60,740 nt of DNA, from the NCBI GenBank assembly GCA_041687455.1, contig JAWLBY010000023.1, positions 1 to 60,740 of the forward strand, given 5' to 3'. Source of the stretch: JAWLBY01 sp041687455. GTDB taxonomy: Bacteria; Pseudomonadota; Gammaproteobacteria; Xanthomonadales; Xanthomonadaceae. Position 1 is the first letter of the stretch. Every line of letters starts with the position of its first letter. Below are positions 8,137 to 16,718 of this stretch, piece by piece. Both the position numbers and the translations under genes were made by a program. The notes beneath the pieces were generated by a model that saw only the letters and a list, made by a program, of their open reading frames with translations, had not been told where the DNA came from and searched no databases.

Positions 8137-9519
8137 TCAGCCCCCCATGAAGCCGAGATCGTCGGTCGTGAAGCGGCCGAGATTCGGCAGCACCAGCGAA
8201 TGGAGATCGCTGTCGGAGACGCCGAACCAGCGCGCCAGCGTGCCGGCGTACTGATCCACCGACGTGGTCGGGATGATCTGGCCCCAGCCGGCGTCGTCCG
8301 GGCCCTCGAAGGTCAGGTCCGGCATCCGGCCGTAGAACCGTCGGCCCTGCACGGCGCCGCCGACCACCAGGTGGTGTGCACCCCAGCCGTGATCGGTGCC
8401 GTCGCCATTGACGCTGACGGTGCGGCCGAAATCGCTGGCGGTGAAACTGGTGACGCTGTTCACGACGCCGAGTTCGACCGTCGCGGCATGGAACGCGCTG
8501 AGCGATGCCGACAGGTTCGACAGCAGCGCTGCCTGCTGGTCGAGCTGGTTGTCGTGGGTGTCGTAGCCGCCGTCGGAGACGAAGAATATCTGCCGCGACA
8601 TGCCGAGCCGGGACCGCGCCGCAATCAATCGCGCGACCATCCGCAGTTGCGCACCGAGGTAGGAATCGGGAAACGCGGTGGCCGGTACCGGTGTCGCGGC
8701 CAGCGCCGCGGAGACCAGTTCATGGGTGTCGAGAGCGCGGCGCATGATGCCGGCGTAGGCGCGCTCGAACACGTGGCTGCCGTCGGCGGCACCGAGCTGG
8801 CGGATTGCCTCGAAGCTCGCGCGGCGATTCTGTTGCCATTCGCCCTGGGTGAAGAAGATCGACTCGCTGCCGTAGGCGCCCATGAAATACGGCTGCACGG
8901 TGCGGCCGACCTGCAGCGTGTTGGCGCCCGACAGCGAAATGCAGGCGGGAATCTGCAGGTTGTCGTTGGCCTCGATCATTGCATCGGCGACCCGGCCGGC
9001 CCAGCCATTGCGCTCGACCGAATCCGGCCAGGAGGTTTCCCAGTGCAGTTGCTGGTCGCTGTGCGAGAACAACTGCGGCGGCGTCGGCACGCTGCCGGCT
9101 TCGAGCTCGGCCTTGCTGATCGGATACAGCAGCGGACCGACATTGGCGACCACCGCGCACTGTCCGCTGATGAACAGCGAACGCAGGCCGCCCATCGACG
9201 GATGCATGCCGTAGTCGCCACCGCCGTCGGGCACGAACAGTGGATCGAGCGCCATCGCCACGGCGTCTTCGCGCGCAATCACCAGGCCGCCGCCGCGCGA
9301 TGCCGAATAGACATCGTGGGTCGCGATGTCGCGCGGCACGATCATGTTGAAGGCGTCGTTGCCGCCGTACAGGAACACACACACCAGCGCCTTGAAGTCC
9401 GGCAGGCCCTTGGCCGCAGCCGCCGCGTGGGCCAGGCGCAGCGTGCCGAACTGGCTGAACAGTGCACCGGAGGCCGCGGCGCCGAGCACCGATCGACGAA
9501 GGAAATCACGACGGTTCAT
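8137..9519 (-). CDS. DUF1501 family protein with Tat signal
   Basis: 460 residues. The N-terminus MNRRDFLRRSVLGAAASGAL has a twin-arginine motif (RRDFLRR) and a hydrophobic stretch, so export is by Tat. The body shows DUF1501 features: LVCVFLYGGNDAFNMIVP, then a sulfatase/phosphatase-like core with DGGYDTHDNQ and later TDHGWGAHHLVVGG. DUF1501 proteins belong to the alkaline phosphatase-like superfamily; their reaction is not established. The gene follows the DUF1800 gene by 18 bp, and these two families nearly always occur as a pair, so they form an operon and probably act together. Confidence 0.92.
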   Translation of the reverse strand: MNRRDFLRRSVLGAAASGALFSQFGTLRLAHAAAAAKGLPDFKALVCVFLYGGNDAFNMIVPRDIATHDVYSASRGGGLVIAREDAVAMALDPLFVPDGGGDYGMHPSMGGLRSLFISGQCAVVANVGPLLYPISKAELEAGSVPTPPQLFSHSDQQLHWETSWPDSVERNGWAGRVADAMIEANDNLQIPACISLSGANTLQVGRTVQPYFMGAYGSESIFFTQGEWQQNRRASFEAIRQLGAADGSHVFERAYAGIMRRALDTHELVSAALAATPVPATAFPDSYLGAQLRMVARLIAARSRLGMSRQIFFVSDGGYDTHDNQLDQQAALLSNLSASLSAFHAATVELGVVNSVTSFTASDFGRTVSVNGDGTDHGWGAHHLVVGGAVQGRRFYGRMPDLTFEGPDDAGWGQIIPTTSVDQYAGTLARWFGVSDSDLHSLVLPNLGRFTTDDLGFMGG

Positions 9520-9537
9520 GGGAATATCCCGGGTCGT

Positions 9538-11250
9538 TCAGCGCTGTACCGCATAGTGCGGCGAGGTGATGATCAGCACGATCGCATCCTGCACGCGCTG
9601 GCGCCGCCAGTCGGCGTTGTCGTCGGACGTGATCGCGCCGACATGCTCGACCAGGATCTGCCGCAAGGCGTCCGTCATCTGGCCGTTCATGAACAGCAGG
9701 TCGTAGCGAGCGACCAGCGCGGCCGGGTCATCCGCGTACTGCTCTTCGGGTGCAAGCGTCAGCCGGATCTCGTCCGGGTCGAGGTACTGGTTGCCTTCGT
9801 GGCGCCAGTACACGTCGCTGGCGACCGAGTTGCTGGTCGAGACGATGTAGGTGTCGGTGGTGATCTGGAACTCCGGCGAACGCAGTCCGCGCTGCTGCAC
9901 CTCGCCCGGCAACTGATAGTTCGGGTTGAAGAAATTGAACACCGACGGACTGCGCAGCGGTGCCTGGCCGAGAGCACGTTCCGGTTCCCACGGATAGAAC
10001 CGGCCGCTTTCGCTGTGCGCGCCCAGCGCGCGCCACAGATGGGTGCGGCGCAACAGCGGTTCGCGCAGCTTCCCGTAGCTGTCGGACGTGCGCCAGCGCT
10101 CGTCGCGCGCCTCGGGGTCGAGCAGGATCGCGCGAACCACTGCGCCGAGCTGGCCGTAGCTGCCGTTGCCATCGTCGTTGAACACGCCGGCGACGCGGGC
10201 AATGTATTCCGGGCTCGGATTGCTGGTGACCAGGCGCTGGATCAGTTGCCGCGAAATGAACGGTGCAACATTCGGATGCAGCGCCAGCGTGTCGAGCGCG
10301 TCTCCAAGGTCGGTGATCGCGGTGCCGCCGTCGGGCACTGCGATGGCATCACCGCCACCGACACCGTGATACGAAAGCAGCGTCTTGACGCCGGATGCAT
10401 GCTGCCATTCGACCGCACGCATCGGTGCCCGCCAGCCGGATTGCGCGAGCCACTGGTCTGACGGATAGCAGTATTCCCACTCCCACGGCCGGCTCTCGCG
10501 CGCAGATTCGCACTCGAGCCACTTCCAGCCGGTGAACACGTGGGCGAATCCGCGGATCGACTGCTGGTCGTAGGTAGGAATCGACTGTATGCCCGGCGTT
10601 GCCGGATCGCCGTCGCGAATGCTGCCGTCGGTGTCGAGCATCACCAGCCCGATCGAGAACAGTTGCATCACTTCGCGGGCGTAGTTTTCGTCCGGGCGGA
10701 TGTTCAGTGCGTCGTCCGGCTTCTGGTTGCCGAGCATCGACAGGTAGACGCCCATCGCAGGATGCAGCGTGACGGCTTCGAGCAGTTCGCGGTAGTCGCC
10801 GAACGCATGATCTACCAGCAGGTCGTAGTAGTTCGCCATCGACGCCGGCGCACCCTCGAGCGCCGAGCGGTCGGAAATGACGAATATCTCCGACAGCGCG
10901 AACGCGACGCGCTGTCGTAACTGGTCCGGCGCCCACAGCGCATTGCGGAACCACGATTCGAGCCGGACATTCTGGTAGACGTCCTCGCCCGATGCCCGGA
11001 TCTGGTCGAGGAATGGCGCATGGTGCGACGCCGGCAGCGCGAGCTGCTGGTCGATCCACGCTGCCGCGCCGAGGTCGGCGACGCGCTCGATCTCGGGCAG
11101 CGTCGGCCCGAAGCTGGCCTGGGTCAGCAGGCGGGCGGCGTCGATCCGGGCGATGTCGCGCGGTACTTCGAAGCCGTCGTTGAATACGGACTGGGCGAAG
11201 GCGGCCGGAATCGGCGCGCACAGCAGCAGTCCGACGAACAGGCGGTGCAT
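9538..11250 (-). CDS. DUF1800 family exported protein
   Basis: 570 residues from the ATG at 11250, chosen because GGGGAGA lies 6 bp upstream and a clean signal peptide follows (MHRLFVGLLLCAPIPAAFAQ). The mature part begins with ARLLTQASFGPTLPEIERVA, the typical DUF1800 opening (a lead helix preceding 'FG'), and includes NYAREVMQLFSIGL and FTGWKW, which are family hallmarks, then LREPLLRRTHLWRALGA and the late VFNFFNPNYQLPGEVQQRGL. Function is unknown; the protein is expected outside the cytoplasm. It is the first gene of the pair with DUF1501. Confidence 0.92.
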   Translation of the reverse strand: MHRLFVGLLLCAPIPAAFAQSVFNDGFEVPRDIARIDAARLLTQASFGPTLPEIERVADLGAAAWIDQQLALPASHHAPFLDQIRASGEDVYQNVRLESWFRNALWAPDQLRQRVAFALSEIFVISDRSALEGAPASMANYYDLLVDHAFGDYRELLEAVTLHPAMGVYLSMLGNQKPDDALNIRPDENYAREVMQLFSIGLVMLDTDGSIRDGDPATPGIQSIPTYDQQSIRGFAHVFTGWKWLECESARESRPWEWEYCYPSDQWLAQSGWRAPMRAVEWQHASGVKTLLSYHGVGGGDAIAVPDGGTAITDLGDALDTLALHPNVAPFISRQLIQRLVTSNPSPEYIARVAGVFNDDGNGSYGQLGAVVRAILLDPEARDERWRTSDSYGKLREPLLRRTHLWRALGAHSESGRFYPWEPERALGQAPLRSPSVFNFFNPNYQLPGEVQQRGLRSPEFQITTDTYIVSTSNSVASDVYWRHEGNQYLDPDEIRLTLAPEEQYADDPAALVARYDLLFMNGQMTDALRQILVEHVGAITSDDNADWRRQRVQDAIVLIITSPHYAVQR

Positions 11251-11501
11251 GACGTGTCTCCCCGGCACGATGGGCTGCATCGCGATGGCCGATGGCCGCG
11301 GTCGACGGCGTGCTGCCGGCGGCCTGCGGCCGAGCTTGCTCGGCGCGACGTCGTCTTTACGTGATGGGCTTCACCGCGGCGAGCACCGGCGTCGCCGCCG
11401 GCAGCGCGAAGTCGACGAACGGCCGGTGGGCGGGGTCCACTGGCCCGGGTCCGGCCGGGCGCTGCTGGCGCCGGCTGCCCGGGGTGATTGCGACGCGCGC
11501 G

Positions 11502-12479
11502 TCAGCCGGCGTCGTCGGTGTGGTCCGGCGCGTCGTCGTCGCGCTTCGTGGTGTTCGGCTCGGCCGCGGCCGCGCGCACCGGCACCGGCACGTTGCACAA
11601 TTCGACCCGGCCGGTCGGGTGCAGGAACCAGTCCTCGCGGCGATGCCGGCGTGACTCGATCAGCCGCGTGAAGGTCGTGGTGTCGGTGCGCATGACCTCG
11701 AGCGCGGTGCGCTCGGCGGCCGGCAGATCGGCCGCGATCCGGACCCTCGCGATCGGCACGTGGCGGGCCGGATCCTCGTAGAAGCCGAGCGGACCGCTGC
11801 CGCGCGGCAACGTGGTCAGCAGCTCCATGCCCTGCAGCACGCGCCCGACCAGCGTGATGTTGCGATCGAGGTGTCGCGGCGAGTGGCCGATCACGACATA
11901 CAGGCTGCTGCCGTCGCCGGAGTCGGCGGTCGCGCCGCGACCGGCGCCGACCATGCCGTAGCAGTGGGCGAGCCAGACGTCGCCGTTCTTCGGGTCGCGC
12001 GCGGTCGGAAAGCCGTGCAGGTAGCCGACTTCCGGTGCGTAGACATCGCCATCCGGCAGCCGCGTGAACGGCTGTTCGAAACCGAGCTTGACGCTGAACT
12101 CGGGCGGCAGGTTGCGCTGCGCGCTGGTGATCGCGCGCGCGCGCTGCGGATCGTCGCCGTGCGGGTCGCCCCATTGCACGACGTAGTTCTCGTGCGAGCG
12201 GACGATTGCCAGGCCGTCGAAGTAGCCCTCGCGCACCAGCTTGCGGATGTTGGCTGCGTGGCGCGGCGCAAACGTCGGTGCCAGTTCGATCACCACCCGG
12301 CCGGCGGCGAGCTCGAGATACAGCGTGTCTTCCGGGTCCGGGCGGCGCCAGTCGGCGGCCGACGATTCGGCAAGCACGCCGGCCATCGTCAGCGGTGGGC
12401 GGCTGTTCGAAGCGCTGGCGGTGATCGGCAAAGCGGCGAGCAGGGCGGCAAACACGGCAGCGATCGGGGCGTGGGTCAT
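11502..12479 (-). CDS. Exported cyclophilin-type peptidyl-prolyl isomerase
   Basis: 325 residues from the ATG at 12479. A signal peptide (APIAAVFAALLAALPITASA) is followed by a cyclophilin domain: LYLELAAGRVVIELAPTFAP, HAANIRKLVREGYFDGLAIV, VVQWGDPHGDD and HSPRHLDRNITLVGRVLQGM. The family isomerises X-Pro bonds, here in the periplasm. The C-terminal extension ends VELCNVPVPV then a hydrophilic tail of Asp and Lys residues. Just past the stop, another frame reads as a plausible protein end, so the tail may be frameshifted. The long open frame upstream of 12479 overlaps the kinase gene and is not coding. Confidence 0.88.
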   Translation of the reverse strand: MTHAPIAAVFAALLAALPITASASNSRPPLTMAGVLAESSAADWRRPDPEDTLYLELAAGRVVIELAPTFAPRHAANIRKLVREGYFDGLAIVRSHENYVVQWGDPHGDDPQRARAITSAQRNLPPEFSVKLGFEQPFTRLPDGDVYAPEVGYLHGFPTARDPKNGDVWLAHCYGMVGAGRGATADSGDGSSLYVVIGHSPRHLDRNITLVGRVLQGMELLTTLPRGSGPLGFYEDPARHVPIARVRIAADLPAAERTALEVMRTDTTTFTRLIESRRHRREDWFLHPTGRVELCNVPVPVRAAAAEPNTTKRDDDAPDHTDDAG

Positions 12480-12610
12480 CGGGTACGCCGGGTGCGGATG
12501 AGGGGACGTCGACTGTAGCCGAAACGGCCGTGATGTTCGGTGCGCGGGACGTCGCCGGCGAATTCCGGCGAGTGCTGCGCGGATGCGTCCGTCGCGCTTC
12601 GCGCCGACAT

Positions 12611-13600
12611 TCACAGCGGCCAGCGCAACGGTTCTTCGTCGAGCGCGGCCAGTTGTTCCTGCAACTGCCGGATCAGGGTCTCCCAGTGGCGCCGTTCGCC
12701 GAACCACGGAAACGCCGCCGGAAACGCCGGATCGTGCCAGCGCTGGGCGAGCCAGGCATTGTGGTGCAGCAGGCGCAGGCCGCGTAGCGGTTCGATCAAC
12801 TGCAGTTCGCGCGGATCGAAATCGGTGAACTGCGTGTAGCCCTCGAGCAGTGCATCGAGCTGCGCTTCCTGCTCGTCGCGGGCGCCCGACAGCAGCATCC
12901 ACAGGTCCTGCATCGCCGGGCCGGTCAGGCAGTCGTCGAGGTCGACCAGTTCGATGCGTTCGCCGCGCGACAGCAGGTTGCCGAGGTGCATGTCGCCATG
13001 CAGCCGCAACGGCACGGCATCGACCCGCGCCCAGGTCGATTCGATCCGGTCGAGCACGGCGCTGCCGAGCGTCCGGACGTTGCCGACCAATTCCGGCGGA
13101 ATCCAGCGGCCACCGAGCAGTACCGCCAGCGGTTCGCGGCCGTGCGTGCGCGGCGACAGCGCCGTTCGATGGCGAAAGCGGGCCTGGCGGCCGATCACGT
13201 GCAGTCGGCCGACCGTGCGGCCGAGCTGCCGCAGCGTGTCGGCGTCGCCGGTTTCCGGCGCCCGGCCGCCCTGCAGTTCGAACAGCGCGAAGCGCCAGTG
13301 CCGATGGCGGTGCAACGTGGCGCCGGCAATCCGCAGCGGAGCGACGACCGGCAGCCCGGCGCGCTGCAGCTCTTCGGCGAAGCCGTGCTCCTCGAGGATG
13401 GCGGCATCGCTCCAGCGGCCGGGGCGATAGAACTTGACGACGACCGGCGACCGTTCTTCGAGGCCGACCCGGAATACCCGGTTCTCGTAGCTGTTGAGGC
13501 CGAGCAGGCGGCCGTCGCAGGGCAGGGCGAGCGACTCGACGGCGTCGAGGATCGCATCGGGCGTCAGGCCGGCGAACGGAGTCGGGTCTGGTTTGGGCAT
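12611..13600 (-). CDS. srkA: Stress response kinase A (YihE/SrkA) family
   Basis: 329 residues, the usual family length. Landmarks are LNSYENRVFRVGLEE (nucleotide-binding region), VVVKFYRPGRW with the lysine of the active site, the catalytic loop LRLHGDMHLGNLL and the metal-binding LVDLDDCLTGPAMQDLWML. The fold is the CotH/choline-kinase type of protein kinase. In Escherichia coli SrkA protects against stress-induced death and phosphorylates Ser/Thr of proteins; the same role is assumed here. The ATG at 13600 begins the family's N-terminal motif. It is followed after 131 bp by the cyclophilin gene and preceded by the methyltransferase gene. Confidence 0.88.
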   Translation of the reverse strand: MPKPDPTPFAGLTPDAILDAVESLALPCDGRLLGLNSYENRVFRVGLEERSPVVVKFYRPGRWSDAAILEEHGFAEELQRAGLPVVAPLRIAGATLHRHRHWRFALFELQGGRAPETGDADTLRQLGRTVGRLHVIGRQARFRHRTALSPRTHGREPLAVLLGGRWIPPELVGNVRTLGSAVLDRIESTWARVDAVPLRLHGDMHLGNLLSRGERIELVDLDDCLTGPAMQDLWMLLSGARDEQEAQLDALLEGYTQFTDFDPRELQLIEPLRGLRLLHHNAWLAQRWHDPAFPAAFPWFGERRHWETLIRQLQEQLAALDEEPLRWPL

Positions 13601-13650
13601 GCGGCAAGCGTAGCCGAGTCGGTGCGGCGGGGTCGGGCTCAGAGTCGGGC

Positions 13651-14259
13651 TCAGAGGCCGCTCGAACAGCGTTCCAGGGCCGCCGCATGTTCGTGCAGCG
13701 GCGGCAGCAGATAGCCGTGGCTGCCGACCGCGAGCAGGCCGGCGGCGGCGAACCGGCGCCGATAGAAGCTCGCCGGGCGTGCGCGGAATTCGTGCTCGTC
13801 GCCCTCGGCCGCGTCGCCGCGGCAGAACAGATCGATGAAGGCGACGCCGTGACCGAGTTCGGCGAAGCCGGACAGGCCGCGCTCGAGCACCGGCGCCGGC
13901 AGGTAGTGCAGCACGTCGGAACACACCAGCAGGTCGTGGCTGCGGTCGAAACGCAGTTCGGCGAGCTGTTCGAACCGGACCAGGTGCAGGTTGCGCGCGC
14001 GGCCGTAGCGCGCCACCGCGTATTCGCTGCCGTCGATGCCCTGATAGTGCAGCCCGGGGCGCAACTTCAGCAGCGGCGCGCGCCAGTGGCCCTCGCCGCA
14101 ACCGATGTCGAGCACGCTGCGCAGCGGCCGGCCGAGGTAGTACTCCGCCAATGCAACCGCCAGCGCCGCCTTGCGTGCGGTCTCGGCGCGCCGTTCGCGC
14201 TGCTCGCCGCCGCGGTACCAGCGTTCGAAATAGGCCTGGTCGTACTGCTTGCGGCTCAT
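13651..14259 (-). CDS. Class I SAM-dependent methyltransferase
   Basis: 202 residues. The SAM-binding motif SVLDIGCGEGHWRAPLL and the following acidic position in YQGIDGSEYAVARY are clear, with DLLVCSDVLHYLPAP as motif IV. The start ATG at 14259 overlaps the stop of the DUF2237 gene in an ATGA arrangement, so they are translationally coupled. The substrate cannot be told from sequence; the short length suggests a small-molecule or peptide substrate. Confidence 0.85.
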   Translation of the reverse strand: MSRKQYDQAYFERWYRGGEQRERRAETARKAALAVALAEYYLGRPLRSVLDIGCGEGHWRAPLLKLRPGLHYQGIDGSEYAVARYGRARNLHLVRFEQLAELRFDRSHDLLVCSDVLHYLPAPVLERGLSGFAELGHGVAFIDLFCRGDAAEGDEHEFRARPASFYRRRFAAAGLLAVGSHGYLLPPLHEHAAALERCSSGL

Positions 14260-14639
14260 GCCGGAAGGTCCGCGGCGTGCTCGCGCAATTGCTCGAGCGA
14301 GACGAAACCGAGTGCCGCCAGGTGGGTCGCCTGCAGCACGACCGGCGGCGCGGCGCCGGCCAGGTAGGCTTCCTTCCAGCGCAGCACGCACAGACACCAG
14401 CGGTCGCCCGGACGCAGGCCGGGAAAGTCGTACTGCGGACGTGGTGTCGACAGGTCATTGCCGGCCGCGAACGAGAACTGCAGGAACTCGGTCGTCATTA
14501 CCGCGCAGACCACGTGCTGTCCCGGGTCGTCGGGATCGCCGCGACAGCAGCCATCACGGAAGTAGCCGGTCAACGGCGCGTCGCTGCACGGCAGCAACGG
14601 GTGGCCGAGGACGTTCAGGCGGGCGGCGGGTGTAGTCAT
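14256..14639 (-). CDS. DUF2237 family protein
   Basis: 127 residues from the ATG at 14639. The sequence shows the DUF2237 pattern: NVLGHPLLPCSDAPLTGYFR, DGCCRGDPDDPGQHVVCAVM, GNDLSTPRP and GLRPGDRWCLCVLRWKEAY. Conserved cysteines and histidine suggest metal or haem-free redox binding, but no function is established. It overlaps the downstream methyltransferase gene by 4 bp. It is divergent from the Na/Pi transporter gene, with about 87 bp between the two starts for both promoters. Confidence 0.88.
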   Translation of the reverse strand: MTTPAARLNVLGHPLLPCSDAPLTGYFRDGCCRGDPDDPGQHVVCAVMTTEFLQFSFAAGNDLSTPRPQYDFPGLRPGDRWCLCVLRWKEAYLAGAAPPVVLQATHLAALGFVSLEQLREHAADLPA

Positions 14640-14726
14640 GGCGCGCATGATCGCATGCGATCACCGCCTCTTGCGGCAGCGTCGCGGCTGGCTTGTACTT
14701 GGCGCTTCGTTGCAGACGGACCCGTC

Positions 14727-16358
14727 GTGTTCGAATCGATCGTAGCGTTCGCCGGTGGCGTCGCGTTGTTCCTGCTCGGCATGCGGTTGATGACCGATGG
14801 CCTGAAGTTCGCGGCCGGTCCCGCCTTGCGCGGCCTGCTCGCCCGGGCGACCGGCAGTCGCTGGCGCGCGTTCGGTTCCGGGCTGCTGGTGACGGCGCTG
14901 GTGCAGTCGTCCGGTGCGGTGATGTTCGCGACGATCGGTTTCGTCAACGCCGGCCTGCTCGGCCTGCCGCAGGCGATCGGGCTGGTGTTCGGGGCCAACG
15001 TCGGCACCACACTGACCGCATGGATCGTCGCGCTGGTCGGCTTCAACGTCGATCTGCAGGCGCTGGCGATGCCGGCGGTCGCGCTCGGCGTCGCGCTGTG
15101 GCTCGGTCGCCGGGGGCAGTCGGCGTCATTCGGCCAGGCGCTGGCCGGCTTCGGCGTGTTCTTTCTCGGGCTCGATGCATTGAAGGATCTGTTCGTCGAC
15201 GTTGGCGACGGCATCGGCGAGCTCGGCCATCTCGGCGACGGCCTGCCGCAGCGGCTGCTGTTCGCCGCGATCGGCGTCGTGCTGACCGTGCTGATGCAGT
15301 CGTCGAGCGCTGCACTCGCGGTGACGCTGACCGCCGCGGCCGGCGGCGTACTGCCGCTCGGCGCGGCGGCGGCGGTCGTGATCGGCACCAATCTCGGCAC
15401 GACGTCGATCGGCGTGTTCGCATCGTTCCGTGCCACCATCGCGGCGCGCCGAACGGCGATTGCGCACGTCGTGTTCAATCTGGTGCTCGTTGCGGTCGCA
15501 TTGCCGCTGCTGCCCTGGTTGCTGGCGGGCTCGGTGCGTCTGCTGGGCGGACTGGTCGGCGCGGCGCCGATCGCGACCGTACTGGCAGTGCTGCATACGA
15601 TCGCCAACCTGCTGACCGTTGCGCTGTTGTGGCCGCTGAACCGGGCGCTGGTCGCTGCGCTGGAGCGCTGGGTCGGCCGGCGCGAGGTCGACCCGGCGGC
15701 GCCGGTCTATCTCGATCGGCATGTGCTGGGCACGGCGCATCTGGCGGTCGAAGCGCTCCGGCGCGAGCTGGTTCGGGTCGGCCAGTTCGCTCATCGGATG
15801 GCGCGGACATCGCTGAGCAGCGAAACGGCCGATGCGGAGCGCCTGCAGCAGGACCACGATCTCGTCGAGCGCCTCGGTGAGGCGGCGATTGCGTTTGCCG
15901 GCGGTGTCGAGAGCGGCCGCGAGCACGGCATCGACGAGGCGCTGACCAGCGCGGTGCGGGTCGTCCAGTACTTTCGCGCGATGGCGGAACGGGCGATCGA
16001 CATGGCGCGGATCGTGCCGATCGCCGGAGCGCCGGCCGGGCTCGATGCGCAGCTCCTGGCGTTGCGACAGGCGGCCGACCGGGCACTCGAGGCGGCCGAT
16101 CCATCCGCGGAGAGGTCTGAGCCGGCCGCGATCGAAGCCGCGACGGCCGAGTTCGAGGCCGCCTACCAGCGCTGCAAGGGGGAACTGCTGCGGGTCGGCA
16201 GCCGCGCCGAGCTGAGTCCCGCAGCGCTGGTACGGGCGCTCGATCGGGCCAGTGCGTTACGGCGGATCGTCGATCAGGCCGGCAAGGCCGGACGGTTCAT
16301 GGCGCGTATCGCGCCGCCGCCTCGGACCGGCGGGCGAGGCGAGTCGAACCTGGACTGA
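14727..16358 (+). CDS. Na/Pi cotransporter family protein with PhoU-like tail
   Basis: 543 residues from a GTG at 14727 (FESIVAFAGGVALFLLGMRL follows). Residues ~1-300 form the duplicated NptA/PNaS transporter core; each repeat carries the QSS motif (LVQSSGAVMFATIG and LMQSSSAALAVTLT) and the matching GANVGTTLT and GTNLGTTSI loops. Residues ~340-530 are a soluble helical PhoU-like region. The protein should lie in the inner membrane and move phosphate with sodium; the PhoU-like tail is usually regulatory. The start is inferred from the family N-terminus, since no ATG fits. Confidence 0.88.
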   Translation: MFESIVAFAGGVALFLLGMRLMTDGLKFAAGPALRGLLARATGSRWRAFGSGLLVTALVQSSGAVMFATIGFVNAGLLGLPQAIGLVFGANVGTTLTAWIVALVGFNVDLQALAMPAVALGVALWLGRRGQSASFGQALAGFGVFFLGLDALKDLFVDVGDGIGELGHLGDGLPQRLLFAAIGVVLTVLMQSSSAALAVTLTAAAGGVLPLGAAAAVVIGTNLGTTSIGVFASFRATIAARRTAIAHVVFNLVLVAVALPLLPWLLAGSVRLLGGLVGAAPIATVLAVLHTIANLLTVALLWPLNRALVAALERWVGRREVDPAAPVYLDRHVLGTAHLAVEALRRELVRVGQFAHRMARTSLSSETADAERLQQDHDLVERLGEAAIAFAGGVESGREHGIDEALTSAVRVVQYFRAMAERAIDMARIVPIAGAPAGLDAQLLALRQAADRALEAADPSAERSEPAAIEAATAEFEAAYQRCKGELLRVGSRAELSPAALVRALDRASALRRIVDQAGKAGRFMARIAPPPRTGGRGESNLD

Positions 16359-16718
16359 AAGCGATACGCGGGGCCGTCGCGCCCGGCCGACGAACGGTTG
16401 ATCGAATGACCGCCGCGTGGTGGCGGCGTGCGCATACGCCCCGGTATGGGCGCCGGAATCCGAACAAGCGCAGAAAACCATTAGTCCGTTCATCGCCAAT
16501 AATAAACCGAGCATCGGCATGCGTTGGCGCGATTCATCTCGCAGTCACGCGCTAAGCCTGTGATTCTGCTCAGCGGAATGAACGAAGCATGAACGTTTTG
16601 CGTGCTGCGGTGCAGCAAAGCTCGACCGTTCGACTGTGTAGGGTTCGTCACACTTCCGGCGTCGGGCACCCGGATCGCAGATGAAGCTGCCCGGTCTCTA
16701 CGAGTTTGGGGTGATTTC
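16359..16718 (+). other. Leader region of the first subtilase gene, no gene seen
   Basis: 360 bp between the transporter stop and the subtilase start. It is less GC-rich from about 16470 to 16620 (for example AATAATAAACC) and probably holds the promoter. I could not fix -35 and -10 sites. The ribosome site is GGGGTG at 16708-16713. Confidence 0.4.

Noticed and set aside
5697..10461. Long plus-strand frames opposite the chemoreceptor and DUF1501/DUF1800 genes
   Set aside because: Shadows; the minus-strand proteins have clear families.
11502..14458. Fused frames covering the cyclophilin, kinase and methyltransferase genes
   Set aside because: Upstream parts are out-of-phase readings of neighbouring genes; true starts are at 12479, 13600 and 14259.
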